Shown here in pieces: positions 45,462-55,790 of a stretch of 64,000 nt of DNA (the stretch's first letter is position 1; the number at the start of each line of letters is the position of its first letter). The notes beneath the pieces are model-generated. The model was given only the letters and a program-made list of their open reading frames with translations, did not search any database and was not told the DNA's origin. Source of the stretch: Callorhinus ursinus (lineage: Eukaryota > Chordata > Mammalia > Carnivora > Otariidae); NCBI RefSeq assembly GCF_003265705.1, contig NW_020313005.1, forward strand, positions 21,732,835 through 21,796,834, written 5' to 3'. The position numbers were made by a program, and so were the translations under genes.

Positions 45462-45476
45462 CATCCCTCTGTTTTT
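45462..45476. repeat. TSD of L1-D, right copy
   Basis: CATCCCTCTGTTTTT, identical to 39930-39944. Confidence 0.88.
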
Positions 45477-45789
45477 GAGCATAGCAAGTAAATCAAGAAG
45501 ATCTGAGGGTCACTGGGAATGTCTTCAGTTGAGTCAAACTAATTGACTAAGACCATGTCTTTCTAAATGACAGATGTTGGCTATTTTTCACATCTGCCTG
45601 AACTGGTTTTACAACTCCCATGGTTTGGGCCTGGATACTACTTTTTCACAATATCTCTTTGAGGTATTATATATCTTATTTATCATAATACCTTAATTCA
45701 AAGTCTCATTCATTTTTCTTAATTATACTATAATTGGTAGACATCAAGTCTACAATTTACTGGGTCTGTGGACCATCTCTCTTGTTTTT
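45477..45789. other. Single-copy DNA, no gene seen
   Basis: No element is recognised between L1-D and the ancient L1M. Confidence 0.35.
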
Positions 45790-46734
45790 TTTTTTAAGTA
45801 AAACTCTTAATTTTAGAATAGTTTAGATATAGAGGAAAATTGAGAAGATAGTCCTGCGAGTTTCCATATAACCTGCCCAGTTTCCCTATTATTAATATCT
45901 TATGTTAGTATGTTACATTTGTCACAATTAATGAGCGGTTATTGATCCATTATTATTATTACTTAATCAAGATGATAATACATACCTAATAATTCTTTAT
46001 TGTTAACTAGTGTTTATACTTTATCTAGATTTTCTTAGTTTTTACACAATGTCCTCTTTCTGGGCCAGGATCTCATCTAGGATATCCCATTGTATTTAGC
46101 AACTGTACCTGCGCTTAGGCTCCTCTTGGCTATGACAGTTTTATCGACTTAATTTTGATGGTCTGGATTAAGGAGTACTGGTTGGGTATTTTGTAGAATG
46201 CTTTTCAGTTGGGGTTTGACTGATATTTCTTCCATGACTAGACTGGGGTTATGGGTTTGGGTAAAAAACACCTCTGAGGCAACTGTGATATTCTTATTAC
46301 ATCAACATTAAGGGTTTATACTATCAACATGAGTCACACTGTTGATGTTAACCTTGATCACCTGTCTGAGGCAGTGTCTGTGAGATTTATCCAGTATAAA
46401 GTTACTCCCTCAACCCTTTCAGACTATACTTTTAGGAAGGAAGAGTGAATGCATAGCCCACACTGAAAAACTAGGAAGTTATACTCTACCTCTCTGAGGG
46501 AGAAGTATCTACATAATTCATTTGGAATTCTTCAGCATGGGAGAATTGCTGTTGGGCCCCCAATTTATTTATTTATTCAATCACTTGTTAATACTAATAT
46601 AGACTTGTGGATATTTACATTATACTTCAGTTTACAATCCAATACTACTTTATTTTATTGCTCACATTGTCCCATCTTTGATAAATGGGAGCTCTATTAA
46701 TTGGCTTTTATGTCCTTGTGACATATCCCCATCA

Positions 46735-46771
46735 CTCTGTGTGTGTGTATGTGTGTGTGTGTGTGTGTGTT
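46735..46771. repeat. (TG)n microsatellite
   Basis: TG repeats with one TATG interruption inside the old L1M. Confidence 0.88.
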
Positions 46772-48240
46772 ATGTGTTTCTTCTTCATTTTTTGGCACTT
46801 CTAGATCCTCCAGGCTCATTTGTATACTTCCTGTTCCAGTCCTAAAATCATTCATTACTCCAATGAAGCCTATTTCATTTCTTGGAAAATACTATTAGAA
46901 ATCAAGATTTTGATTGTAGGTGTTCTTGTTGCTTATTGGGGTGTCATTACTTCTAGAGCCTCTCAGATGACAGAGCAAGGAATACATATGTATAAATACT
47001 CACTATTGTGTGTATACATACACATATTTCCATATTTAATGATATTAATCTATACATTGTCACATGGATCATTCTAGCTTCTTTCTTTTCTTATTTGTAA
47101 CATCTCACTCCAATAGTGAGAAACTTGGTTCCCACTTTCCACTATCTGTCTCCTTGTTTAATTTCAGTATATATATATATATATATAATAGTTTCAGGAT
47201 TGCTAACCCATACTGACAAGGGAAACAACTTTATCAATCAGAGTACAGTGCTTATGTACAGTTCCTTTGGATTTAAATTTTGAAATTCCACTTATTTCTA
47301 AAGTTATTTAGTTCAGCATATACTCTGCCCACCACTGCAATAAGATTGTAATACCATTAGATCATTTGCCATGTCCAGCAGCACATTCTGGGATCCTCTA
47401 AACTGTTAAATGGTATTTTAAAATTTGTATACATGAAGGCTAACTCTTTGTGCTATCAGGTTCTGTGGGTGCTGATAAATGCATATTGTTATGCATCCAT
47501 CATTAAAATGTCATAAAGACTAACTTTACTACCCTAAAAAAAACTCCTGTGATTCACTTATTAACCCTCCCACTCCTGAGCCCATGGCAAAAACCAATCC
47601 ATCTACCATCTCAATAATTTTGTCTTTTCAGAATGCCATATGAATGAAATCATATGGTATGTAGCCTTTTCAGACTGGCTTCTTTTACTCAGCAAAATGT
47701 ATTTAAGATTCATCCATGTATTTACATGACTTGCTAGCTCATATTCTTTTATCTTTGAATAATATTCCATTGTATGGATAGAGTGCTTTCTTTATCCATT
47801 CAGCTATTGAAGAACAGCTTGGTTGCTTTTAGATTTTAGAGATTATAAATAATGCTGCTATAAATATTCACATGCAAGTTTTTGTCAACACATAAGCTTT
47901 CAAATCAGTTGGGTAAATAGCTAGGAGTGTTGCCACTGGATTGTGCCACTGGATTTAAACATTTAAAACTATGTTTAGTTTTGTAAGAAACTGCCAAACT
48001 ATCTTCCAAAGTGGCTGTACCACTTTGTATTACCACCAGTAATGATGAGAGTTTATGCTCCTCTGCATTCTTGCCAGCAATTGGATGGATTTTAGCTATT
48101 CTCTTAGGTGTGTAGTGATATCTCATGGTTTTAATTTGCATTTCCCTAAGGACAAATCATGTGCATCTTTTCATTACTTATTTGGCTTTTGTATGTATTT
48201 TTTGTTGAGGGTCTGTGCACATCTTTTGTCCACATTTTAT

Positions 48241-48435
48241 TTTATTTAAGATTTTATTTACTTTTTGAAAGAGAGAGAGAGAGAGAGTGGGGAGAGGGAC
48301 AGAGGGAGAGAATCTCAAGCGGACTCCATGCTGAATGTGGAGTCTGATGGGGGGGCTCGATCTCAACCCTGAGATCATGACCTGTGCTGATATCAAGAGT
48401 CAGATGCCCAACCGACTGAGCCATCCAAGTCCCCT
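48241..48435 (-). mobile_element. Can-SINE, minus strand (older type)
   Basis: Reversed SINE with GGGGCTCGATCTCAACCCTG and CGACTGAGCCATCCAAGTCC. The variant around GATATCAAGAGTCAGATGCC points to an older subfamily. TTTGTCCACATTTTATT (48224-48240) and TTTGCCCAAATTTTCATT (from about 48437) are an imperfect TSD inside the L1M. Confidence 0.9.
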
Positions 48436-48527
48436 TTTTGCCCAAATTTTCATTGGGTTTTTGTTTTCTTATTGTTGAGCTTGAATTTTTGTGTGTATAT
48501 ATTGTGGATATAAACCTTTAATCAGAT

Positions 48528-49047
48528 CTGTTAGTTTTCTTTTGTTTTCATAACAAATTGCCATAAACTTAACTAGCCTTAGGACAACAAATAGTCCTTA
48601 TCTTATACTTCTGGTTGTCAGAAGTCTTATAAGGGTTTTGCTGGGCTAAAATCAAAATGTAAGTAAAGCTATAATCCCTCTTCTAGGCTGTGTGGGAGAA
48701 TCCATTTCCTTGCTTTTCCAGCTTCTAGAAGTTTGCCACACTCCTAGGTTCATGTCCCATCTCCTCCATATTCAAGCCAGCAACACACACCTCTATGACC
48801 ATTCTTTCATAGTCATATCTCCCTGTCCACCAGTAGGAAAGCTTTCCTGTTTTTAAAGACTCTTATGATTCAACTGGGCTTACTAGAAAATCCAGGATAT
48901 TCTCCCCATTTCAAGGTCCTTAACTTAGTCACATCTTCAAAGGCTCATTTTTCTTGTAAGTAACATATTCGCTGGTTTCAGAGATTAAGACAATAACCTT
49001 CTTTGTAGGGGGGAGGGAGTAGAAGGCATTATTCTGTCTGCTATATC
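48528..49047 (-). mobile_element. MLT1-like MaLR LTR, minus strand, nested in L1M
   Basis: Plus-strand order is TGTTAG, TTTTCATAACAAATTGCCAT, TACTTCTGGTTGTCAGAAGT, TTCCTTGCTTTTCCAGCTTC, TTAACTTAGTCACATCTTCA and TAACATATTCGCTGGTTTCA, ending TATATCA. This is the reverse of an MLT1-type LTR (compare 9024-9479). L1M reads AATCAGATC before it and GACATGTATTTTGC after, so the LTR interrupts one older element. Confidence 0.78.
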
Positions 49048-49145
49048 AGACATGTATTTTGCAAATATGTTCTAATTGATGGTTTGTCTTTTCATTCTTT
49101 TAACATTTTAACAGTGTCTTCCACAGAACAGGTGTTTTTGATTTT

Positions 49146-49440
49146 ATAACGGGACATTCCCTGCTAATCCCAGCCTTCTAGCCATTACTGCCAGTTTTCT
49201 AGAGTTTTGTAAATCTTTCTTAAATCCTTCAGACCAATCCATCCATAGCAACATATCAATGAGTGGCCTCAGTTGATGCCACATGGAATAGGAACATTGC
49301 CCAGCCAAGCTCTGTCCAACTTCTTGTCCCACAAAATTGTGAGCTATAATGATTGTGTTTTAACCCACTGTATTTAGGTTCATATGTTATAAAGCAGTAT
49401 GAAAACATAATGAAACATTATATATCTATGATAATAAAGA
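49146..49440 (+). mobile_element. Probable MaLR LTR 3' fragment, plus strand
   Basis: AACATTGCCCAGCCAAGCTC, CCCACAAAATTGTGAGCTAT and TGTGTTTTAACCCACTGTAT match the 3' third of MaLR-type LTRs. Boundaries are approximate. Confidence 0.48.
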
Positions 49441-49985
49441 AGTTACTGTTACTTAAAACAATGTGGATAGTTCCCACAAACACAATATTAAAACAAAAAA
49501 AAAAGACCTAAGCACCAAAAACCACAGATTGTAACATTTTGTTTATCTGATGTTCAAATATAGGCAGCACTAATCTGTGCTGTTAGAAGTTAGTGAAGTG
49601 GTTACTATGGGAAGGATATAGTCTGAAAGAGATATGAGGAAGTCTTCTGGGTTTCTCTTAATGCTCACTTTTTTGTTTGGCTATTGTTTACTTAGGCGTA
49701 TTCATTTTATGAACATTTACATAAGATTTGTGCCTTTTCTTTATATATGTTTATAATTCACTAAAAGATTCAGAAAGTTATATCTACTTCATAGGTATAT
49801 CAATAATGAGTATTAAATAAAATAATATATGTAAATATTTAACATAGTACTAGGACATTGTAAACACTAAATAGATGTTAGTTCTTGCTTGCTTTTATTA
49901 TTATTGCTATTGTGTTCTTGTCATTATTATGTCATTTGAAATTTCTGAAGTAAAATAAATGCCACAACTAAAAATATACATTTTT
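49441..49985. other. Single-copy A/T-rich DNA
   Basis: No gene or element is recognised. The last ~20 bp (ACTAAAAATATACATTTTT) are the left TSD of the next SINE. Confidence 0.35.
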
Positions 49986-50176
49986 AAAGATTTTATTTAT
50001 TTATTTTGACAGAGAGAGACACAGTGAGAGAGGGAACACAAGCAGGGGGAGTGGGAGAGGGAGAAGCAGGCTCCCCGCCAAGCAGGGAGCCCAATGCAGG
50101 GCTCAATCCCAGGACCCTGGGATCATGACCTGAGGCGAAGGCAGACGCTTAACGACTGAGCCACCCAGACACCCCA
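49986..50176 (-). mobile_element. Can-SINE, minus strand
   Basis: AAGATTTTATTTATTTATTT, CAAGCAGGGGGAGTGGGAGA, GGGCTCAATCCCAGGACCCT and TGAGCCACCCAGACACCCC. Flanks ACAACTAAAAATATACATTTTT (left, abridged) and AGAACTAAACATATTTTT (right) are an imperfect TSD. Confidence 0.94.
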
Positions 50177-50852
50177 GAACTAAACATATTTTTAAAAATG
50201 GAATATCTTCTCAAAAGAAAGCTGGAGTAGTAATTCTGGTACTGGACAAACTATACTTTAAAATAAAGACTGTAACGAGATGAAGAGGGGCACTATATCA
50301 TAATAAAGGGGACAATTCAACAGGAAGATCTAATAATTGCAAATATTTATGCCTCCAACAAGGGAGCACCCAAATAAATAAAACAATTGATAACAGACAT
50401 AAAGGAATTCATTGATAATAATACAATAATAGTAGGGGACTTTAACATCCCACTTACAACAGTGGACAGATCCTCTAAGCAGAAAATCAACAAGTAAATA
50501 ATGGCTTTGAATGACACACCGGTCCAGATGGACTTAACAGATATATTCAGAACAAGCAGCAGAATACATATTCTTTTTTTTTAAGTGCACATGGGTACAT
50601 TATCTAAATAGATTACATACTAGCTCCCAAATCAGACCTCAACAAGTACAAAAAGATTGAGATCATACCATACATATTTTCTGACCACAACGCTATGGAA
50701 CTTGAACTCAACCCCAAGAAAAAAATTGGAAAGACCACAAATACCTGGAGGTTAAAAAGCATGTCACTAAACAATGAATGGGTCAACCAGGAAATTAAAG
50801 AGGAAATGAAAAAATATATGGAAACAAATGAAAACAAAAACACAATTGGCCA

Positions 50853-51070
50853 GGGGCACCTGGGTGGCTCAGTCGGTTAAGCAACTGCCTTTGGCTCAGG
50901 TCATGATCCCAGGGTCCTGGGATCGAGCCCCACCTTGTGCTCCCTGCTCAGTGGGAAGTCTGCTTCTCCCTCTGTCCAACCCCTTCTCCCTGCTCATGCT
51001 CTCTCTCACTTTCTCACTCACACATACTCTCTCTCTCTCATAAATAAATAAAAATCTTAAAAAAAAAAGA
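50853..51070 (+). mobile_element. Can-SINE, plus strand, in the old L1 endonuclease region
   Basis: Head GGGGCACCTGGGTGGCTCAG, GATCGAGCCCCACCTTGTGC, CT-rich part, AAATAAATAAAAATC and a poly-A tail. L1 sequence continues on both sides (ETNENKNT before, NLWDAAKEVL-like after). Purine-rich flanks hide the exact TSD. Confidence 0.94.
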
Positions 51071-51349
51071 AAAGAAAACAATGTTTCAAAACCTTTGGGA
51101 TGCAGCAAAAGAAGTCCTAAGGGGGCATTATACAGCAATACAGGCCTACCTGAAGAAGCAAGAAAAACCTCAAATACATAAGTTAATCTTACACCTAAAT
51201 TTAGGAGCTAGATAAAAGAACAACAAATGAGGCTCAAAGCCAGCAGAAGGAATGAAATAATAAAGATTAGAGCAGAAATAAATGATATAGATTAAAAAAA
51301 GAAATAAAAAACAATAGAACAGATCAATGAGACCAGGAACTGGTTCTTT

Positions 51350-51551
51350 TTTTTTTTTTTTAAGATTGTATTTATCTATTTTATCTGAGAAACAGCAAGC
51401 AGGGGGAGGGGCAGGGGGAGAGGGAAAGAATCCCAAAAAGACTGTGCTGAGCATTTAGCCCAATGCAGGGCTCAACCTCACCATCTGGAGATCATGATCT
51501 GAGACGAAATGAAGACTCAGATGCTGAATAAACTGAGTCATCAAAGCACCC
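51350..51551 (-). mobile_element. Can-SINE, minus strand, in the old L1
   Basis: Poly-T then AAGATTGTATTTATCTATTT, CAAGCAGGGGGAGGGGCAGG, and a diverged head (AACTGAGTCATCAAAGCACC). Exact 10-bp TSD CTGGTTCTTT at 51340-51349 and 51552-51561. An older, more diverged SINE. Confidence 0.92.
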
Positions 51552-51924
51552 CTGGTTCTTTGAAAACATTAATAAAATTGATAAACTTCTAGCCAGACTT
51601 ATCAAAAATAAAAGAGAAAGGACTCAAATAAATAAAATCACAAATGAGAGAGGAGAAATAACAACCAATACCACAGAAATACAAATATAATTAAGAGAAT
51701 ATTATGAAAAGCTATATGCTAGCAAACTGGACCACCTAGAGGAACTGGATAAGTTCTGAGAAACATATAAACTACCAAAACTGAAACAGGAAGAAATAGA
51801 AAACTTGAACAGACTGATAACCAGCAAAAAAATTGAATCAGTAATGAAAAACCTCCCAAAAAACAAACGTCCAGGTCCAGATGACTTCATAGGTAATTTT
51901 TACCAAACATTTAAAATTGACAAG

Positions 51925-52380
51925 GTAAGAAACAATAAACGTTGGAGAGGTTGTGAAGAAAGGGGAGCCCTCTTACACTGTTGGTAGGAATGCAGGTTGG
52001 TACAGCCACTTTGGAAAACAGTGTGGATGTTCCTCAAAAAATTAAAAATAGAGCTATCCTATGACCCAGCAATTGCACTCCTGGGTATTTACCCTAAAGA
52101 TACAGATGTAGTGAAAAGAAGAGGTACATGCACCCCAGTGTTCATATCAGCAATGTCCACAATAGCCAAACTGTGGAAAGAGTCGAGATGCCCTTCAACA
52201 GACGAATGGATAAAGAAGATGTGGTCCATATATACAATGGAATACTACTCAGCCATCAGAAAGGATGAATGCCCAACTTTTGCATCAACATGGATGGGAC
52301 TGGAGGAGATTATGCTAAGTGAAATAAGTCAAGGAGAGAAAGCCAATTATCATATGGTTTCACTTATTTGTGGAACATAA
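51925..52380 (+). pseudogene. L1-F ORF2p C-terminus
   Basis: Frame 51997-52380 is open for 127 residues and reads the intact L1 C-terminal end: [56 protein letters not shown], ending LICGT and TAA. A stop just upstream (near 51985) separates it from [12 protein letters not shown]. An open frame from 51805 to 51987 fuses host L1 to L1-F across the insertion joint. Confidence 0.87.
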
Positions 52381-52635
52381 GGAAGAGCATGGAGGACATT
52401 AGGAGAAGCAAGGGAAAAATGAAGGGGGGCTATTGGAGGGGGAGACAAAACATGAGAGACTATGGACTCTGAGAAACAAACTGAGGGTTTTAGAGGGGAG
52501 GTGCATGGGGGATGGGTGAGCCCAGTGATGGGTATTAAGGAGGGCACATATTGCATGGAACACTGGGTGTTATATGCAAACAATGAATCATGGAACACTA
52601 CATCGAAAACTAATGATGTATTTGTATGGTGACTA

Positions 52636-52720
52636 ACATAAAATATAAAATAAAATAAAATAAAATAAAATAAATAAAAAAATAAAATAAAATAAAATAA
52701 AATAAAAGTAAAATAAAATA
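52636..52720. repeat. (AAAAT)n-rich L1 tail
   Basis: About 14 AAAAT/AAAT units forming the tail of L1-F. Probably length-variable. Confidence 0.88.
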
Positions 52721-52880
52721 GTTAATACCTATTCTTCTCAAACTATTCCAAAAAATAAAAAAGTAAGGAAAACTTCTAAATTAATTCTATGAGGCCAGCA
52801 TTACCCTGATACCAAAACCAAATAAAGACTCCCCTAAGCCAATATCCCTGATGAACCTGGATGCAAAAAATCTCAATAAA

Positions 52881-54000
52881 ACAGACACATAGATCAATGG
52901 AACAGAATAGAGACCCCAGAAATGAACCCTCCACTCTATGGTCTACTAATCTTCAATAAATCAGGAAAGAATATCCAATGGAAAAAGACAGTCTTTTCGA
53001 TAAATGGTGCAGGGAAAATTGGATAGCTACATGCAAAAGAATGAAACTGGACCATTCTCTTACACCACACACAAAGATAAACTCAAAATGGGTGAAAGAC
53101 CTAAGTGTGAGACAGGAATCTCTCAAAATCCTAGAGGAGAACATAGGCAGTAACCTCTTCGACATTGGCCACAGTGACTTCTTTCAAGACATGTCTCTAA
53201 AGGCAAGGGAAACAAAAGCAAAAATGAACTTTTGGGGCTTCATCAAGATAAAAAGCTTTTGCACAGCAAAGGAAACAGTCAACAAAACTAAGAGGCAACC
53301 CACAGAATGGGAGAAGATATTTGCAAATGACACTACAGACAAAGGGCTGCTATCCAAGATTTAAAAGAACTTCTCAAACTCAACACCCAAAAATCAAACA
53401 ATCCAGTCAAAAATTGGGCAGAAGACATAAACCGACACTTCTCCAAAGAAGTCATACAAATGGCTAACAGACACATGAAAAAATGTTCAACATCATTAAC
53501 CATCAGGGAAATTCAAAATGAGATAACACCTTACACCAGTTAGAATGGCAAAATTAACAAGACAGGAAATAACAAATGTTGGTGAGGATGTGGAGAAAGG
53601 GGAAACCTCTTACACTGTTGGTGGGAATACAAGCTGGTACAGCCATTCTGGAAAACAGTATTGAGGTTCCTCAAGACGTTTAAAATAGAGCTACCCTACG
53701 ACCCAGCAATTGCACTACTATGTATTTACCCCAAAGATACAGATATAGTGAAAAGAAGGGGCACATGCACCCCAATGTTCATAACAACAATGTCCACAAT
53801 AGCTACTATGGAAGGAGCCATCCTTCAACAGATGAACGGATAAAGATGTGATCCATATATACAATGGAATATTAATCAGCCATCAGAAAGGATGAATACC
53901 CACCATTTGCATAGACATGGATGGAACTGGAGGGGATTAGGCTAAGTGAAATAAGTCAAGCAGGGAAAGACAATTATCATATGGTTTCACTTATATGAGG
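52881..54000 (+). pseudogene. L1-G ORF2p C-terminal remnant
   Basis: Frame 52978-53364 reads [40 protein letters not shown] and [20 protein letters not shown]. Further frames (53661-53843) read [20 protein letters not shown]. Several frameshifts and stops, with a longer ORF2 part than in L1-F. Confidence 0.86.
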
Positions 54001-54296
54001 AACATAAGGAATGGCACAGAGGACCACAGGGGAAGGGAGGGAAAACTGAATGGAAAGAAATCAGAGAGTCAGACAAACCATGAGAGACTCTGGACTCCAG
54101 GAACCAAACTGAGGGCTACAGAAGGGAGGGGGTGAAGGGGTGGGGTTATGGGCTGATGGGTATTAAGGAGAGCACGTGTGGTGATGAGCACTGGGTGTTA
54201 TGCACTGTGTTATATACACAACTAATGAATCATGGAACACTACATCAAAAACTAAGGATGTACTATATGTTGGCTAACTGAATATAATAAAAAAAA
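52881..54296 (+). mobile_element. L1-G: 5'-truncated L1 3' end nested in the old L1
   Basis: It starts at ACAGACACATAGATCAATGG (ORF2 TDTQINGTE-like) and runs to a 3' UTR (ACTGGGTGTTATGCACTGTG, AACACTACATCAAAAACTAA) and tail AATATAATAAAAAAAAG. Host sequence stops at AAAATCTCAATAAA and resumes at GCACTATCAAACCAAATCC. Confidence 0.9.
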
Positions 54297-54710
54297 GCAC
54301 TATCAAACCAAATCCAGCAGTACATTAAAAGGATCATTCACCATGATCAAGGGGGATTTATTTCTGGGCTGCAAATGTAGTTCAATATTTGCAAATCAAT
54401 CAATATGATACACGACATTAATAAAAGAAAGGATAAGAACCATATGATCCTTTCAATAGATGCAGAAAAAGCATTTGACAAAGTACAACATCCATTCACA
54501 ATAAGAATCCTCAACAAAGTAGGGACAGAAGGAAAATACCTCAACATAATAAAGGCCATATATGAAAAAGCCACAGCTAAAATCATCCTCAATGATGAAA
54601 AGCTGAGACCTTTTCCTCTTTGGTCAGGAACAAGACAGAGATGTCCACTCTTACCACTGTTATTCATCATAGTGCTAAAAGTCCTAGCCACAACAATCAG
54701 ACAAAAATAA

Positions 54711-54711
54711 A

Positions 54712-54751
<40 letters not shown>

Positions 54752-54753
54752 AT
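54711..54753. repeat. (AAAT)n microsatellite inside L1 ORF2
   Basis: About ten AAAT units lie where L1 normally has an A-rich codon run just upstream of the reverse-transcriptase FADD site. Host L1 continues on both sides, so it grew in place. Confidence 0.9.
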
Positions 54754-55280
54754 GGTATCCAAATCAGCAAAGAAGAAGTAAAACTTTCAGGACTTGCAGA
54801 TGATGATACTTATATACAAAGTCAGTAAAGTCTCAGGATACCAAGTCAATGTGCATAAATCTGTTGCATTTCTATATATCAATAATGAAGCAGCAGAAAG
54901 AGAAATTAAGGAATCAATCTCATTTACAATTGCACCAAAACCAATAAGATACTTAGGAATAAACTTAACAAAAGAGGTGAAAAATCTATATTCTGAAAAC
55001 TATAAAACACTGATGAAAGAAACTGAAGGGACACAAAGAAATGGAAAGACATTCCATGCTCATGGGTCAGAAGAACAAGTATTGTTAAAATGTCTATACT
55101 ACTTGAAGCAATCTACATATTTAATGCAATTCCTATCAAAATTACATCAGGGTGCATATATCCCTTTGAACAGCATTTTTCACAGAGATAGAACAATCCT
55201 AAAATTTTTATGGAACCACAAAAGCCCCCAAATTGCCAAAGCCATTTTGAAAAAGAAAAGCAAAGCTGTATTTTTATCAT

Positions 55281-55555
55281 CTTGAGGAACCTCCATACTG
55301 TTTTCCCGAGTGGCTGTACCAGCTTGTATTCCCACCAGGAGACAAACCATGAGAGATTCTGGACTCCAGGAATCAAACTGAGGGTTTTGGGGGGGATAGG
55401 TGAGCCTGGTGATGGGTATTAAGGAGAGCACATATTACATGGAGCACTGGGTGTTATATGCAAACAATGAATCATGGAACACTACATCAAAAACTAATGA
55501 TGTACTCTATGGTGACTAATAACATAATAAAAATTATTAAAAAATAAATAAAAAC
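55281..55555 (+). mobile_element. L1-H: miniature L1 with inverted 5' part
   Basis: Positions 55281-55337 are antisense L1 ORF2 (CTTGAGGAACCTCCATACTG, TGGCTGTACCAGCTTGTATT, compare 3470-3520). From 55338 the sense 3' UTR follows (GACAAACCATGAGAGATTCT, GGTGATGGGTATTAAGGAGA, ACTGGGTGTTATATGCAAAC), ending with an A-rich tail at about 55555. Inverted-then-sense order is the signature of twin priming. No clear TSD. Confidence 0.82.
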
Positions 55556-55689
55556 TTTTTAAAAATTGGAATATTTTATGACAATTTTGTAAATTGATGA
55601 CACTATTCTTCTGTCTTTGTTCCATACTCAGAAGTCTTCTCTAGGATGTTTGCTTATTCAACACATCCTACTCAGGATTAACTGGTAAC

Positions 55690-55790
55690 AGTGAACCCAG
55701 GTTTCTGTGAACAAGATGTGTGATCTTAGATAAATTCCTTGACCTTACTCCTAAAGTTCCTCATTGGTAAAATAAAGATAGTATCTTTCC
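55690..55790 (+). mobile_element. MIR fragment, plus strand
   Basis: AAGATGTGTGATCTTAGATA, AATTCCTTGACCTTACTCC and CATTGGTAAAATAAAGATAG follow MIR sense order. Confidence 0.6.

Larger units (their letters stand above)
45790..49145 (-). mobile_element. Ancient antisense L1M, interrupted twice
   Basis: Antisense 3' UTR blocks come first: TTTAGATATAGAGGAAAATT, CCCAGTTTCCCTATTATTAA, GACTGGGGTTATGGGTTTGG, TGTTGATGTTAACCTTGATC. ORF2 C-terminal blocks follow at 47600-48520: AATATTCCATTGTATGGATA, TTCCAAAGTGGCTGTACCAC, TTTAATTTGCATTTCCCTAA. After an MLT1 LTR the ORF2 antisense resumes at 49048 (TGTATTTTGCAAATATGTTC) to about 49145. Highly diverged, with short frames only (such as 48141-47905). Confidence 0.75.
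51916..52720 (+). mobile_element. L1-F: 5'-truncated L1 3' end nested in the old L1
   Basis: It starts within ORF2 (AAACAATAAACGTTGGAGAG), carries the ORF2 C-terminus and 3' UTR, and ends in an (AAAAT)n-rich tail at 52636-52720. Host reverse-transcriptase sequence stops at TACCAAACATTTAAA and resumes at GTTAATACCTATTCTTCTC, which is continuous in an intact L1. Confidence 0.9.
50213..55280 (+). mobile_element. Old 5'-truncated L1 (host of four nested insertions)
   Basis: The oldest L1 in this cluster begins inside the endonuclease domain (KKAGVVILVLDKLYFK, near residue 80) and runs through ORF2 to a point equivalent to L1-B 4340. Host segments are 50213-50852, 51071-51349, 51562-51915, 52721-52880 and 54297-55280, about 2.4 kb in total. 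The intervening parts are Can-SINEs and younger L1 3' ends. Its own 3' end is missing: at 55281 a short inverted L1 piece begins. Confidence 0.85.
50213..55280 (+). pseudogene. Old L1 ORF2p remnant, multiply interrupted
   Basis: Endonuclease blocks IIVGDFNIPL-like (50430-50455) and FSDHNAMELELN (50680-50715) are followed by stops. Reverse-transcriptase blocks follow: [20 protein letters not shown] (51855-51914), then after nested L1-F and L1-[24 protein letters not shown] sequence near 54320-54375. Frame 54405-54710 carries [20 protein letters not shown]. The FADD-type site near 54797 reads GLADDDTYIQ. Frame 54794-55285 covers [21 protein letters not shown] microsatellite splits it at 54711. 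Non-functional. Confidence 0.83.

Noticed and set aside
51805..51987. Apparent fusion protein of two reverse-transcriptase parts
   Set aside because: The open frame simply runs across the joint between the old L1 and nested L1-F. It is an insertion artefact.
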